Counted from the first letter of the stretch, positions 9,052-18,526 are shown. The stretch is DNA of 64,000 bases from Acidovorax sp. NO-1 (GCF_000238595.1 NZ_AGTS01000143.1:1-64000), one strand, 5' to 3'. Translations and numbers: made by a program. The notes: generated from the sequence alone by a model not told the origin.

Positions 9052-9060
9052 GGGATAATC
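9052..9060 (+). promoter_or_regulatory. Extended -10 element placing the aroC start at the ATG
   Basis: TGGGATAAT is an extended -10 (TGnGATAAT) with only 7 nt between it and the aroC ATG at 9068. Transcription from it would begin at or within a base of the ATG, giving a leaderless mRNA. This agrees with the absence of a Shine-Dalgarno sequence. No good -35 is seen, as is usual for extended -10 promoters. Confidence 0.45.
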
Positions 9061-9067
9061 CCGCCCC

Positions 9068-10165
9068 ATGAGCGGCAACACCATCGGCACCCTATTCGCA
9101 GTCACCAACTTTGGTGAATCCCACGGCCCGGCCATTGGCTGCGTGATTGACGGCTGTCCGCCTGGCATGCCGCTCACCGAGGCCGACATCCAGGCCGACC
9201 TCGACCGGCGCCGCCCCGGCACCAGCCGCCACGTCACGCAGCGCAACGAGCCCGATGCGGTAGAGATCCTCTCTGGCGTATACGAAGGCAAGACCACCGG
9301 TACCCCCATTGCCCTGCTGATCCGCAACACCGACCAGCGCAGCAAGGACTACAGCAATATCGCCGAGAGTTTTCGCCCCGGCCACGCGGACTACACCTAC
9401 TGGCACAAATACGGCATCCGCGACCCGCGCGGTGGCGGCCGCTCGTCGGCCCGCCAGACGGCGCCCACGGTGGCCGCCGGTGCAGTGGCCAAGAAGTGGC
9501 TGGCACAACAGTATGGCGCCCAGTTCCGCGCCTGCATGACGCAGCTGGGCGAGTTGCCCATCCCGTTCGAGAGCTGGGATCACGTACGCGCCAACCCCTT
9601 CTTTGCCCCGGTGGCCGACGTGCAGCAGTACGAGGACTACATGGACGCCCTGCGCAAGGCCGGTGACTCGTGCGGCGCCCGCATCCGTGTGCAGGCCACG
9701 GGCGTGCCGGTGGGCTTGGGCGAGCCGCTGTATGACAAGCTCGACGCTGATATCGCCCACGCCATGATGGGCCTGAACGCTGTCAAGGGCGTGGAGATTG
9801 GTGCAGGCTTTGCCAGCGTGGCCCACCGGGGCACCATGCACGGCGATTCGATGACGCCCCAGGGCTTTCGCACCAACAACGCCGGCGGTGTGCTGGGTGG
9901 CATCAGCACCGGGCAGGACCTGGAGGTGAGCATCGCCATCAAGCCCACCAGCTCCATCATCAGCCCGCGCGAGTCGATTGACGTGCACGGCAACAGCACC
10001 GAAGTCATCACCAAGGGCCGCCACGACCCCTGCGTGGGCATTCGCGCAGCGCCCATTGCCGAGGCGCTGCTCGCGCTGGTGGTGATGGACCACGCCCTGC
10101 GTCACCGTGCGCAGTGTGGCGACGTGGCCTCCCCCGTGCCGCCCATCCAGGCGTCGTTTCTTTGA
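9068..10165 (+). CDS. aroC: Chorismate synthase
   Basis: Last step of the shikimate pathway: conversion of 5-enolpyruvylshikimate-3-phosphate to chorismate, using reduced FMN. The 365-residue product has all family blocks: [18 protein letters not shown] near residues 16-33, [16 protein letters not shown] near 48-63, the GGGRSSAR block near 125, and the C-terminal [16 protein letters not shown] near 318-333. The length is normal for the family. There is no ribosome binding site before the ATG; the nearby TGGGATAAT suggests leaderless expression. It stands alone, divergent from the GGDEF-EAL gene and convergent with the EamA exporter gene. Confidence 0.97.
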   Translation: MSGNTIGTLFAVTNFGESHGPAIGCVIDGCPPGMPLTEADIQADLDRRRPGTSRHVTQRNEPDAVEILSGVYEGKTTGTPIALLIRNTDQRSKDYSNIAESFRPGHADYTYWHKYGIRDPRGGGRSSARQTAPTVAAGAVAKKWLAQQYGAQFRACMTQLGELPIPFESWDHVRANPFFAPVADVQQYEDYMDALRKAGDSCGARIRVQATGVPVGLGEPLYDKLDADIAHAMMGLNAVKGVEIGAGFASVAHRGTMHGDSMTPQGFRTNNAGGVLGGISTGQDLEVSIAIKPTSSIISPRESIDVHGNSTEVITKGRHDPCVGIRAAPIAEALLALVVMDHALRHRAQCGDVASPVPPIQASFL

Positions 10166-10177
10166 CTGGCCGGGCGG

Positions 10178-11101
10178 CTAACTCCGGCGCGAGCGCAGCG
10201 CAACAAGCCACCGCAGCGGGTTGAACCCCGTGACCAGGCCCGTGGCCACCAGCACCAGGGTGCCGCCCCACACCATGGCGGGCCCGAGGGCCTCGCCCAG
10301 AAAGATGTGGCCCCAGGCCACGCCAAACAGCGGAATCATGAAGGCGGAGCTCATTGCCGCCACCGGGGACACATGGGTCAGCACCCGCAGGTTGAGCCAG
10401 TACGCCAGGCCCGAGGTCACGATACCCATCACCGCCACCGCTGCCAGGGCACCGGGCGTGAACTGGGCCTGCGGCAGGCTCCAGCCCGCGCCCGGGATCA
10501 GCAATACCAGTGCAGCGGCGTGGATGCCCGCAGCGATCGACAGCGGAGACATGCGCTTGGTGGCACGCTTCATCCAGGTCGTCGAAATCCCGTAGCACGC
10601 GGACGCCGCCACGCACGCAGCGGCGGCCCAGAGCAAGGCCGGTGTGGGCTCCACCGGCCCCAGTTGCACAATCAGCGCAACCCCCGCAAAGCCGCAGATG
10701 CAGCCCAGCCACTTGCGCGTGCTCAGCGAGTCCTCCTTCATCCAGGCGGCGGCAATCACGCCGAAGGGCACGGCCATGGTGTTGAGCAATGAGCTGTAGC
10801 CTGCGGGCAGGTGCAAGGCCGCCCAGGCATACAGCAGAAAGGGCAGGGCCACGGTCAGCGTGCCCAATCCGACCAGCTCGCGCCAGTGGCGCCAGGGCCA
10901 GGCTTCGTTGGCGAAACGCATGATGCCGATCAGGGTGACCGTGGCCAGGCCAATGCGCAGCGCAGCCATCACGTTCGGCCCGAGCACAGGGCTGGCAATG
11001 CGGATAAAGAGAAACGAGGCGCCCCACAGGGCAGACAGCAGCACCAGCTGCAGGAAGTGGCGGGTTTTCACCGGGCGCATTGTGGGGCACGGGCGGTTCA
11101 T
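10178..11101 (-). CDS. EamA/DMT-family transporter
   Basis: A drug/metabolite transporter superfamily protein of 307 residues with two EamA repeats and about ten membrane helices. The start of repeat 1 is LLSALWGASFLFIRIASP. Repeat 2 includes MSSAFMIPLFGVAWGHIFLGE, a typical helix-8/9 region. These proteins export amino acids, nucleosides or other small metabolites; the substrate cannot be predicted. The start at 11101 is the longest ATG; an internal ATG at 11080 is equally possible because neither has a ribosome binding site. Two inverted copies of the dispersed repeat lie directly upstream, so the promoter may lie between or beside them. Confidence 0.84.
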   Translation of the reverse strand: MNRPCPTMRPVKTRHFLQLVLLSALWGASFLFIRIASPVLGPNVMAALRIGLATVTLIGIMRFANEAWPWRHWRELVGLGTLTVALPFLLYAWAALHLPAGYSSLLNTMAVPFGVIAAAWMKEDSLSTRKWLGCICGFAGVALIVQLGPVEPTPALLWAAAACVAASACYGISTTWMKRATKRMSPLSIAAGIHAAALVLLIPGAGWSLPQAQFTPGALAAVAVMGIVTSGLAYWLNLRVLTHVSPVAAMSSAFMIPLFGVAWGHIFLGEALGPAMVWGGTLVLVATGLVTGFNPLRWLVALRSRRS

Positions 11102-11133
11102 GCGCTGGCGCGTTGCACACCAAATTTTGGATG

Positions 11134-11180
11134 AAAAATGCCGTTAGCGCTTATCCATCAAGCGCTGGTAGCTATCAATT
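11134..11180 (-). repeat. Dispersed palindromic repeat, copy 3
   Basis: Minus-oriented copy. Read on the minus strand: ATAGCT, 4 nt, GCGCTT, 7 nt, AAGCGCT, then AACGGCATTTT in place of the usual GGAGGCC box. It lies just upstream of the EamA gene and points away from copy 4. Confidence 0.85.
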
Positions 11181-11259
11181 AAGGAGTTGCTGTGGGTGTT
11201 GCACAGGTGACAGCCGGCCCCACCCGTGTTGGCATCCGCTATACGATATTCTGCGATTT

Positions 11260-11313
11260 GCTATGCAATCAATAGCTGAAGGCGCTTACTGGTCAAGCGC
11301 TAGAGGCCAAAAA
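11260..11313 (+). repeat. Dispersed palindromic repeat, copy 4
   Basis: Plus-oriented copy with GCTATGCAATCAATAGCT, 4 nt, GCGCTT, 7 nt, AAGCGCT, AGAGGCC and AAAAA. Copies 3 and 4 are inverted relative to each other, 79 bp apart, in the 266-bp gap between the EamA and nrdR genes. Confidence 0.87.
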
Positions 11314-11367
11314 CACCTTCAACCTATCAAGCCGCACGCTTCAGGTGCATACGCGACGATGTGTCGG

Positions 11368-11817
11368 TTATTTGCGCACTTCATCGACCATGGCGCGGAA
11401 GTCGTCGATGTCTTCAAAGCTTCGGTACACGCTGGCAAAGCGGATGTAGGCCACCTTGTCGAGCTTCTTGAGCTCCCGCATCACCAGCTCGCCAATGCGG
11501 CTGGAGACCACTTCGCGCTGGCCCAGATTGAGCAGTTTTTCCTCGATACGCTCGATGGCGCTGTCGATCTGGTCGGTGCTGACGGGACGCTTGCGCAGCG
11601 CCAGATTGAACGAAGCGAGCAGCTTGCCCCGGTCGTATTCAATGCGGCGCCCGTCCTTTTTGACGATGGCCGGGAAGTTCACCTCCGGCCGCTCGTAGGT
11701 GGTAAAGCGCTTGTCGCACGCGCCGCACTGGCGGCGGCGGCGAATGAAGACCCCATCCTCAGACACCCGCGTTTCAACGACTTGCGTTTCGAGGTTGCTG
11801 CAGAAGGGGCACTTCAT
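11368..11817 (-). CDS. nrdR: Transcriptional repressor NrdR
   Basis: ATP/dATP-sensing repressor of ribonucleotide reductase genes, 149 residues. The N-terminal zinc ribbon has the four cysteines in CPFC (3-6) and CGAC (31-34); an ATP-cone domain follows from about residue 46 to 136, beginning [13 protein letters not shown]. It binds NrdR boxes in nrd promoters when dATP is high. It begins 17 bp after the glyA stop, the usual glyA-nrdR arrangement in betaproteobacteria, so it is probably read from the glyA promoter and indirectly under the riboswitch. Confidence 0.96.
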   Translation of the reverse strand: MKCPFCSNLETQVVETRVSEDGVFIRRRRQCGACDKRFTTYERPEVNFPAIVKKDGRRIEYDRGKLLASFNLALRKRPVSTDQIDSAIERIEEKLLNLGQREVVSSRIGELVMRELKKLDKVAYIRFASVYRSFEDIDDFRAMVDEVRK

Positions 11818-11834
11818 GGTTTTCGGCGGTGGAT

Positions 11835-13079
<1,245 letters not shown>

Positions 13080-13119
13080 GGTTGGCAGTCCTATGAACTT
13101 GTGTCCCTTGAAACAAGGG

Positions 13120-13268
13120 CTGCCCAGGCGAACGGCTGAACGCGCAGATAAAGACCTTTGCGGCACGCTCCCCAGTGGTTCACAAGAGGCAGGCTCTTGC
13201 TGGTTTCCACGTCAGCGGCGACACCCGTTGCGGGGGTCGCGCCTATCGCCAGTCGCGTACCCCGCTAG
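13120..13268 (-). promoter_or_regulatory. ZTP (pfl) riboswitch in the glyA leader
   Basis: On the minus strand, in order: GGGGTACGCGACTGGCGATA; an extra stem; ACGTGGAAACCAG paired with CCACT; GGGGAGCGTGCCG; and finally the hallmark CGCCTGGGCAG. These are the conserved blocks of the pfl motif, whose ligand is ZTP/AICAR; the known class typically precedes glyA, folD or purH. The last block (GGGCAG) ends 41 nt before the glyA ATG and could pair with CTGCC next to the AGGA ribosome binding site. Ligand binding at the pseudoknot would then free the start site. The control mechanism is inference; the motif match is direct. Confidence 0.9.
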
Positions 13269-13336
13269 TGTAGCTGAGGGCCGTCACGGCCGTCACACCG
13301 CAGAAAGAGTGCGCGCCGCAAGGCCACCTGACCGGC

Positions 13337-14179
13337 TCAAAGGCCCGAGAGCAGGGCGACCTTGTCATTGCTGGCCGGGGCCGGCGCAGGTGGCGCCACC
13401 ACGGGGATGACCTGCGCAGGCGCCTGGGTCGACAAAGTCGGCGGTGGCGATGTGGGCATCGACGACCGGCCTCCGGCCACCTGGCGCAGCCGGAAGTGCT
13501 CGGCCATCACCTTGGCCGCATAGCCACCATCATCCGGCAGATTTGCTGCGCCGACGTAGTAGCGCAGTCCACCCTCTACCGACCCGGCCCGTGCAATGCA
13601 TTCCTGCAGCACCTTCACACCCACACGCAGGTTGGTGACCGGGTCGAAGGCGGCAAAGTGGCCGCCGAAGTTTTCATACTTGTCGGTATGCACTTTGGTC
13701 ATCACCTGCATCAGGCCTTGCGCGCCCACGGAGCTTTGGGCAAACGGGTTGAAGCTCGACTCGATCGCCATGATGGCAAGGATCAGAGTGGGATCAATCT
13801 TGGCGCGCGCGCCGATGTCGTAGGCCTCGGCCACCAGCACGCTCAGCGGTTCGGGCGCCACGCGGTACTTCTTGCTGAGCCAGAAGGCGACAGCCGCCTG
13901 CTCTTTGGGAAGGTCGCGGGGGTTGGCCGCGGTTGCGCGCTCGCTGGCCTCGGGCTCGACGGGCATGCCCAGCACTTCAACCTGCCGGGCCTGTAACCAG
14001 TTTATCAGTTGCGCTTCGCCCGCCTGGCGCAGGTCCGGGCGGGCCGTGAGGGTGATCACGACGAATGCAACGGCCAGGCCGATGAGGGCAAAGCTGTTGT
14101 GGGTGATTTCAAGAAAACCTTCGGTCACGTCGGCCACGAAGGTCCGTACGCCGGAGACCAATTTTCCTGACGCTGTCAT
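13337..14179 (-). CDS. Membrane-anchored lytic transglycosylase (SLT domain)
   Basis: A 280-residue peptidoglycan lytic transglycosylase. One N-terminal membrane segment (about residues 29-46, ALIGLAVAFVVITLTA) anchors it in the inner membrane. The soluble SLT domain covers about 115-245, with the catalytic glutamate Glu140 in MAIESSFNPFAQS and the following VGAQGLMQVM (151-160). The C-terminal ~40 residues are rich in proline and alanine. AGGAAGAG lies directly before the ATG. A good sigma-70 promoter is seen about 190 bp upstream. It acts alone; no partner gene is adjacent. Confidence 0.88.
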   Translation of the reverse strand: MTASGKLVSGVRTFVADVTEGFLEITHNSFALIGLAVAFVVITLTARPDLRQAGEAQLINWLQARQVEVLGMPVEPEASERATAANPRDLPKEQAAVAFWLSKKYRVAPEPLSVLVAEAYDIGARAKIDPTLILAIMAIESSFNPFAQSSVGAQGLMQVMTKVHTDKYENFGGHFAAFDPVTNLRVGVKVLQECIARAGSVEGGLRYYVGAANLPDDGGYAAKVMAEHFRLRQVAGGRSSMPTSPPPTLSTQAPAQVIPVVAPPAPAPASNDKVALLSGL

Positions 14180-14199
14180 AGCTCTTCCTTTCTGAGGCG

Positions 14200-14369
14200 C
14201 CGCAGTGTTGGATCCAGTCCTTGGAGGGACTGGCCCGGTGCGGATATCGCCTGGATTGGTACGCCATCAACGGAGGCCGCACGTCTGGGGTGTGCTTGGG
14301 GCCTGCCTTGACTTAGCCGGGGTCGGCAGCGAGATTGGGGTTTTTACTAGCCCGGTTTGGGGCTGGCGG
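14200..14369. other. Non-coding stretch, leader of the transglycosylase gene
   Basis: No supported gene. On the minus strand this is the roughly 185-nt untranslated leader between the promoter at 14370-14399 and the lytic transglycosylase start. No known riboswitch motif was recognised in it. Confidence 0.4.
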
Positions 14370-14399
14370 ATTCTAGAAGTTCACTAAATGCTTAGTCAA
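14370..14399 (-). promoter_or_regulatory. Sigma-70 promoter for the lytic transglycosylase gene
   Basis: On the minus strand TTGACT and TAGAAT are separated by 18 bp, in the most AT-rich segment of the region (about 14370-14460). It points to the transglycosylase gene at 14179. Confidence 0.65.
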
Positions 14400-14561
14400 T
14401 ACTAAAAAAGTACATTTTCAGACATTAAAGTTATGAAAAATATGTGAAAAACCACAGTTTTTTGGGTATTTGGCTGACCTTTGCCTGTACCTCTGGGTGA
14501 ATGGCTGGCCTACCTGAATGGCATTTTCAATCGCGGGTTTGGGTGCCATTGAGAATCCGGT

Positions 14562-14590
14562 TTGAGTTGAAGCTGCGGGTTTGGTAAGGT
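14562..14590 (+). promoter_or_regulatory. Candidate promoter of a small RNA gene
   Basis: TTGAGT, 17 bp, TAAGGT. Transcription would begin near 14597, exactly at a 7-bp hairpin, and run to a strong intrinsic terminator at 14775-14824. The -10 is imperfect. Confidence 0.35.
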
Positions 14591-14596
14591 TGCGCT

Positions 14597-14824
14597 GCCT
14601 GTAGATAACAGGCATCGCCAGACAAAGCCAACTCTCCCTCCGGAGGCATTCAGTGCCCAGGTGCAGCAGATGCGGCTTTCAAGGCAACCCTTGGAGGCAA
14701 TACCTTGCCTCCGCGCCATGTGGACTTTCATCTCCGCATTGCGATCGATGGCAAAGACCGTTGTGTCAGCCGTCAAGCCCGGCGGGCAGGCCTTGAGGCC
14801 CTGTCCGCCGGGCTTTCTTCTTTG
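14597..14824 (+). ncRNA. Candidate structured small RNA (unrecognised)
   Basis: No convincing protein is encoded here, yet the stretch reads as a self-contained RNA gene of about 230 nt. It has a 5' hairpin TGCCTGT/ACAGGCA (14596-14614), a long-range AAAGCC/GGCTTT pairing (14624-14629 with 14674-14679), a perfect 8-bp hairpin GGAGGCAA-TACC-TTGCCTCC (14693-14712), and a strong intrinsic terminator at the end. I do not recognise a known family; 6S RNA and common riboswitches do not fit. One reading frame gives a peptide with a faint resemblance to DUF1488 but has no start codon, so a decayed gene is the alternative. Confidence 0.4.
14775..14824 (+). terminator. Strong intrinsic terminator
   Basis: An 18-bp, nearly perfect stem beginning AAGCCCGGCGGGCAGG and closing CCGCCGGGCTT around a TTGA loop, followed by TCTTCTTT. 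It ends a plus-strand transcript, yet no gene lies upstream on that strand for several kilobases, which is the main reason to suspect a small RNA gene here. Confidence 0.8.
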
Positions 14825-14851
14825 CACCATCAAGTGTTGCCGTCGGTGGAC

Positions 14852-14879
14852 TTGGGTTGCGCTTGCATATATAGATAAT
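14852..14879 (+). promoter_or_regulatory. Candidate promoter of the DUF349 gene
   Basis: TTGGGT, 16 bp, GATAAT, with a run of ATATATA just before the -10. It would give an mRNA leader of about 245 nt before the DUF349 protein start at 15132. Confidence 0.45.
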
Positions 14880-14994
14880 GGAGGCCGTGCCTTGGGGCAG
14901 ACGCCTTGTCGCATGAGTTTGAGTGCGGCGCTCCAGGGGATGCACCATGTCAGTCAGTCTGGCAAAGCTTTGTGCCAGATCACCCTCACGGGTG

Positions 14995-15104
14995 GGCGTA
15001 CCGCCTCGATGCGGACTGTTTGCCAAACCCGGTGAAAATAGCTTCCTTGTAGTTCTGGTGCGCGCATGGCGCGGTCGCCAGGGCGCGCCCCGAGGCGGTA
15101 CGCC
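14995..15104 (+). other. Perfect 14-bp inverted repeat in the DUF349 leader
   Basis: GGCGTACCGCCTCG at 14995-15008 is exactly complementary to CGAGGCGGTACGCC at 15091-15104, with 82 nt between. In the mRNA it would form a long stem closing just upstream of the start codon at 15132. No known regulatory RNA is recognised in the loop. Confidence 0.6.
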
Positions 15105-15131
15105 GGGGCACCTCTGTTATCCATTGGATCC

Positions 15132-17879
15132 ATGTTTCCATTTTTTTCCCGCAACAAAATGTCCGACGCACCTGAAGTGAATCCGGCCCCGGCCAAACCC
15201 CATGAGCCGCATCCGCTGGATGCTTTGACCGGCGGCGCTTTTTCGGCTGCCACGTCCGGTGAGCGGTCCTCCCGCATTCGCGACTGGCTTGCCAGCCAGC
15301 CTCCCACTGAGCAGTTGCAAGAGGTGTTCAAGGAATTGAGTGGGCGGGACAAAGGCGCTGCACGTGCTGTGCGCGAGCGCCTTGACGAAATCCGCCGCGC
15401 GAAGGGCCAGGAAGCCATTGCCGCAGAGTGGGCAGAGAAAGCACAAGCGCTGCTCGCAGCCCCCAAACTCAACATTGCCGATGCGTTGGCCTGGCAACGT
15501 GATGCCGCCAAAGCCGGGGCGCCGCTCTCGCGCGAGCCCCTGTCGCTGCTCAAGGTTCAGGTTGCCGACCGCATCAAGGTGATCGAGGATCTGCAGCACC
15601 GCGTGCAAGTGCAGCGCGAGGCGGCAGTGTTGCTGGCCCAGCGCATCGAGGTGCTGTCCACGAAATCCTGGCGGGATGCACAAGCGGCGCTGGAACTGCT
15701 GCGCGTGGATGTCGCCCGTTGGCAGGAGCAGGCGCTGGAGTTGACGGGTGACGCCAGCTGGAACAGCGTCGAAGCGCGTTTTCCGCCGCTGCTGGACGCA
15801 TCTCGTACCCAATTGCTGGTGGTGTGGGATGCCTTCCAGCCTGCGATTGCCCAGGCAGTTGCTGCGTCGGAAGACGTGAATGCACCTCTCCCCCCGGTCC
15901 CCGTGTGGGCCGACGAATTGCGAGTCGCGCGTGGATTGCCCACGGAGGCTGCTTCAGCCGCCAAGCCTGCGCGCGTGGCAAAGCCCAAAGCTGCACCCGA
16001 AGTGGTTGAGAAGGCGGTGCAGAGCGTGCGCGATGCGCTGGCAGTCCTCGAAAAGGAAACTGCCGAGGGCCATGGCAAGGCGAGCGCCGGGGCGGCAGCT
16101 GCGCTGCGCGCCGTGCTCAAGGTGCATGGCAAGCATATCGACGGTGCCCTCGAGCAACAGGTGCACACGGCCCTCGTGGCAGCCGGGGAACTTGAAGGCT
16201 GGCAGCGCTGGAGTGCAGATCAGGTGCGCGAAGACCTGGTGGCCAAGGCAGAAGCCCTCCTGAATCGACCCGAAGGTCAGGCTCTGGGTGGCCGCAAGAT
16301 GCAGGAAACCCTGCGCAGCCTGCGCGAGCAGTGGAAGCAGGCCGATCAGGGGGGGGCTCCCAACCATGGCCTGTGGAAGAAGTTTGACGAAGCCTGCAAT
16401 GCAGCGCACAAGGTGGTCGAAGCCTGGCTCGACAAGATCCGCACCGAGGCCGCTGAGCACAAGGCGCAACGGCTGGCGCTGATCGAAGAGGTCAAGGCGT
16501 GGGCCCAGGAACACGCAAACTCTGGCGACTGGAAGGCGATCAACCGCGCCCTCCACCAGTTTGGGGATCGTTGGCGCGAAGGCGGCCACGTGGGCGAGAA
16601 GCTTTTCGCGGAATTGCAACCGCTGTGGAAGCAGGCTATCGCCCTGGCGGCGGCTCCGCTCGAAGCTGCACAGAAGGAAAGCCTGGCCCGCCGCCATGCC
16701 ATGATCGATGAGGCCATGGCCCTCGGTGCTGCGCCCAGCTTGCGTATTGATGCCGTCAAGGCGCTGCAGCAACGCTGGCAAGCCGAGGCGCAAACAGTGC
16801 CCTTGGACCGCAAGCATGAACAAAAGCTGTGGGATGCATTCCGCAAGCCCATTGATGAAGCCTTTAACCGCAAGTCGGCAGACCGCGAGCGCGCAGTGAC
16901 CGAGTTGAGTGCGCGCGACCGCGTGGTGCTGGAGGCTTCCAAGGCCCTGGAGGCTGCCAATGCCAGCGGCGACGCGCAGCGGATCCGTGCAGCCATGCAG
17001 GCGCTGGAAGCGGCACTGCGCGGCCAGGCCCAGGCTGCAGAAGCTGTGGCCACAGCGCACAAGGATGCCCAGGCGCAATCGGAGGCGCAGGCGGGCTCCC
17101 CCGCCGTTGCTGCAGAAGCAAGTTCCAGCGCATCGGATGGAACAACCACCGGCAGTGAAACCGCCGAAGCTGCAGCCCCGGCGCCCGCAGCGCCCAAGCC
17201 TCCAGTCCGGCCTGTGGTGGCCGTGCGCGGTGATGACCGCCCCGGCATGAAGAAGGACGCGCCTGTAGCCCCTGGCCGTGGTGCTCGCCCTGGCGACCGT
17301 CGCGAGGGTCGTGCGGGTGACCGCGACGGCGGCCGTGGCCCGCGCGGTGATGGCCGCATGGCGGACCGCGGTGACCGGGGTGGCCGCTTCGGTGACCGCC
17401 CGGCCTTTGAAGACCGGGGCCCCCGTCTGGGTGACACTGCGTTCCGCGCCCAGCGCGAAGCCATGGAACACGCACAGCTGGCTTTGAAGAAGCTGGCGGC
17501 GCAGGCCCATGGCGAAGCCCTGACCCAGCTGTTGACGGCTTGGGAGAAGCGCGACGCAGCGCTTGTGCCGGGCTCACACGATCTGGGCGCTGGTGTGAGT
17601 GCATCGGTGCGCAGTGCCTGGACGCAAGCGCTGGCGGCCCCACCCAAGGGAGAGGCTGGCGAAGCCCTGCTGCGCCTGGAAATTGCCGCTGAAGCGCCGA
17701 CACCCGCAGAACACATTGCTGCGCGGCGCATGCTGCAGCTGCAATTGCTGACGCGCCGCAATGACCCTGCCCCGGCGCAGACCTGGGGTCAGGATGTTGC
17801 ACGGGTTCTGGGCAGTGCCAGCGATGGCGCCAACGCACGCCGTTTACAGAATGTTCTGAAGACGCTGTTGCGCAAGTAA
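15132..17879 (+). CDS. DUF349 protein with an RGG/GDR-rich linker
   Basis: A 915-residue, mostly helical, highly charged protein. DUF349 repeats occupy roughly residues 370-640, seen as repeating W-K...W..F..A units such as LREQWKQADQGG, LWKKFDEACNAAH, ALQQRWQAEAQ and LWDAFRKPIDEAFNRK. A linker rich in Ala, Pro and Ser (about 650-712) leads into a low-complexity segment of GDR, RGG and GRG repeats (about 714-760), which suggests RNA binding or condensation. A helical C-terminal domain ends NVLKTLLRK. DUF349 has no firm biochemical function. The ATG at 15132 fits the family start MFPFF; upstream codons are in the leader. An intrinsic terminator follows. Confidence 0.85.
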   Translation: MFPFFSRNKMSDAPEVNPAPAKPHEPHPLDALTGGAFSAATSGERSSRIRDWLASQPPTEQLQEVFKELSGRDKGAARAVRERLDEIRRAKGQEAIAAEWAEKAQALLAAPKLNIADALAWQRDAAKAGAPLSREPLSLLKVQVADRIKVIEDLQHRVQVQREAAVLLAQRIEVLSTKSWRDAQAALELLRVDVARWQEQALELTGDASWNSVEARFPPLLDASRTQLLVVWDAFQPAIAQAVAASEDVNAPLPPVPVWADELRVARGLPTEAASAAKPARVAKPKAAPEVVEKAVQSVRDALAVLEKETAEGHGKASAGAAAALRAVLKVHGKHIDGALEQQVHTALVAAGELEGWQRWSADQVREDLVAKAEALLNRPEGQALGGRKMQETLRSLREQWKQADQGGAPNHGLWKKFDEACNAAHKVVEAWLDKIRTEAAEHKAQRLALIEEVKAWAQEHANSGDWKAINRALHQFGDRWREGGHVGEKLFAELQPLWKQAIALAAAPLEAAQKESLARRHAMIDEAMALGAAPSLRIDAVKALQQRWQAEAQTVPLDRKHEQKLWDAFRKPIDEAFNRKSADRERAVTELSARDRVVLEASKALEAANASGDAQRIRAAMQALEAALRGQAQAAEAVATAHKDAQAQSEAQAGSPAVAAEASSSASDGTTTGSETAEAAAPAPAAPKPPVRPVVAVRGDDRPGMKKDAPVAPGRGARPGDRREGRAGDRDGGRGPRGDGRMADRGDRGGRFGDRPAFEDRGPRLGDTAFRAQREAMEHAQLALKKLAAQAHGEALTQLLTAWEKRDAALVPGSHDLGAGVSASVRSAWTQALAAPPKGEAGEALLRLEIAAEAPTPAEHIAARRMLQLQLLTRRNDPAPAQTWGQDVARVLGSASDGANARRLQNVLKTLLRK

Positions 17880-17939
17880 CTCACGAGTCGGGGTACGCGC
17901 CCTGCAATGCGTATGCCCGTAACACTGCACCCAAAACGA

Positions 17940-17971
17940 AAACGAGATCGCTCTGGCGGTCTCGTTTTTTT
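17940..17971 (+). terminator. Intrinsic terminator of the DUF349 gene
   Basis: Stem AACGAGA / TCTCGTT with inner pairs around a CTCTGG loop, followed by seven T. It lies about 60 bp after the DUF349 stop. Confidence 0.8.
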
Positions 17972-17984
17972 GGAGGTCAGAAAG

Positions 17985-18017
17985 CAAAAAAGCCGTTGCA
18001 GTTGCAACGGCTTTTTG
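17985..18017 (-). terminator. Terminator downstream of tRNA-Leu copy 1
   Basis: AAAAAAGCCGTTGCA and TGCAACGGCTTTTT form a near-perfect hairpin with A and T runs on both sides. It can stop the minus-strand tRNA transcript and also back up the DUF349 terminator. Confidence 0.75.
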
Positions 18018-18023
18018 TGTATT

Positions 18024-18108
<85 letters not shown>

Positions 18109-18130
18109 TTTCAGATCAGCCTCGAATTAT

Positions 18131-18355
18131 AGAACAAATAATTCGCAGCGCTGACCAACTTCCAAAGAATATGCTGAAAAGGCCGGTGGAGAAGGGCGAG
18201 GGCCCGTGGTAGGCACCGTGCATCAATCGAAGGGCAAGTGGTTGGTGCGGCTCAGGGGCGGTTGCAACGCGGTCAGCGGAGCTTTGGGTTGAGTTCCTGC
18301 CCGCATCTGTCACGTAGACGCCAGATTCGGGAGCGGATTTTCTTGGGCACGCACA
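18131..18355. other. Spacer between the two tRNA genes
   Basis: No gene is supported. Apart from the -10 element of tRNA copy 1 at its left edge, I see nothing recognisable. No attachment-site duplication or integrase accompanies the tRNAs. Confidence 0.5.
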
Positions 18356-18386
18356 ACAAAAAAGCCGCTGTGTTAGCAGCGGCTTT
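18356..18386 (-). terminator. Terminator downstream of tRNA-Leu copy 2
   Basis: GCCGCTG / CAGCGGC hairpin with a run of T on the minus-strand side. It has the same role as the hairpin after copy 1, but with a different stem sequence. Confidence 0.65.
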
Positions 18387-18422
18387 GATATTTTGAAAAC
18401 CTTCTCAGGTTCTCGTTAAACT

Positions 18423-18507
<85 letters not shown>

Positions 18508-18526
18508 ATTTCAGGAAAGACTAAGA

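Noticed and set aside
11134..11313. Insertion sequence or MITE with target-site duplication
   Set aside because: No transposase, terminal inverted repeats of IS type or flanking direct repeats were seen; the family is better described as REP-like.
14640..14880. A peptide with VDFHLRIAIDGKDRC resembling the start of DUF1488
   Set aside because: No start codon, and the frame runs through the strong terminator hairpin. The similarity is too short to call a gene or pseudogene.
15954..17510. Long minus-strand frames opposite the DUF349 gene
   Set aside because: Shadow frames caused by biased codon use; no start signals or domains.
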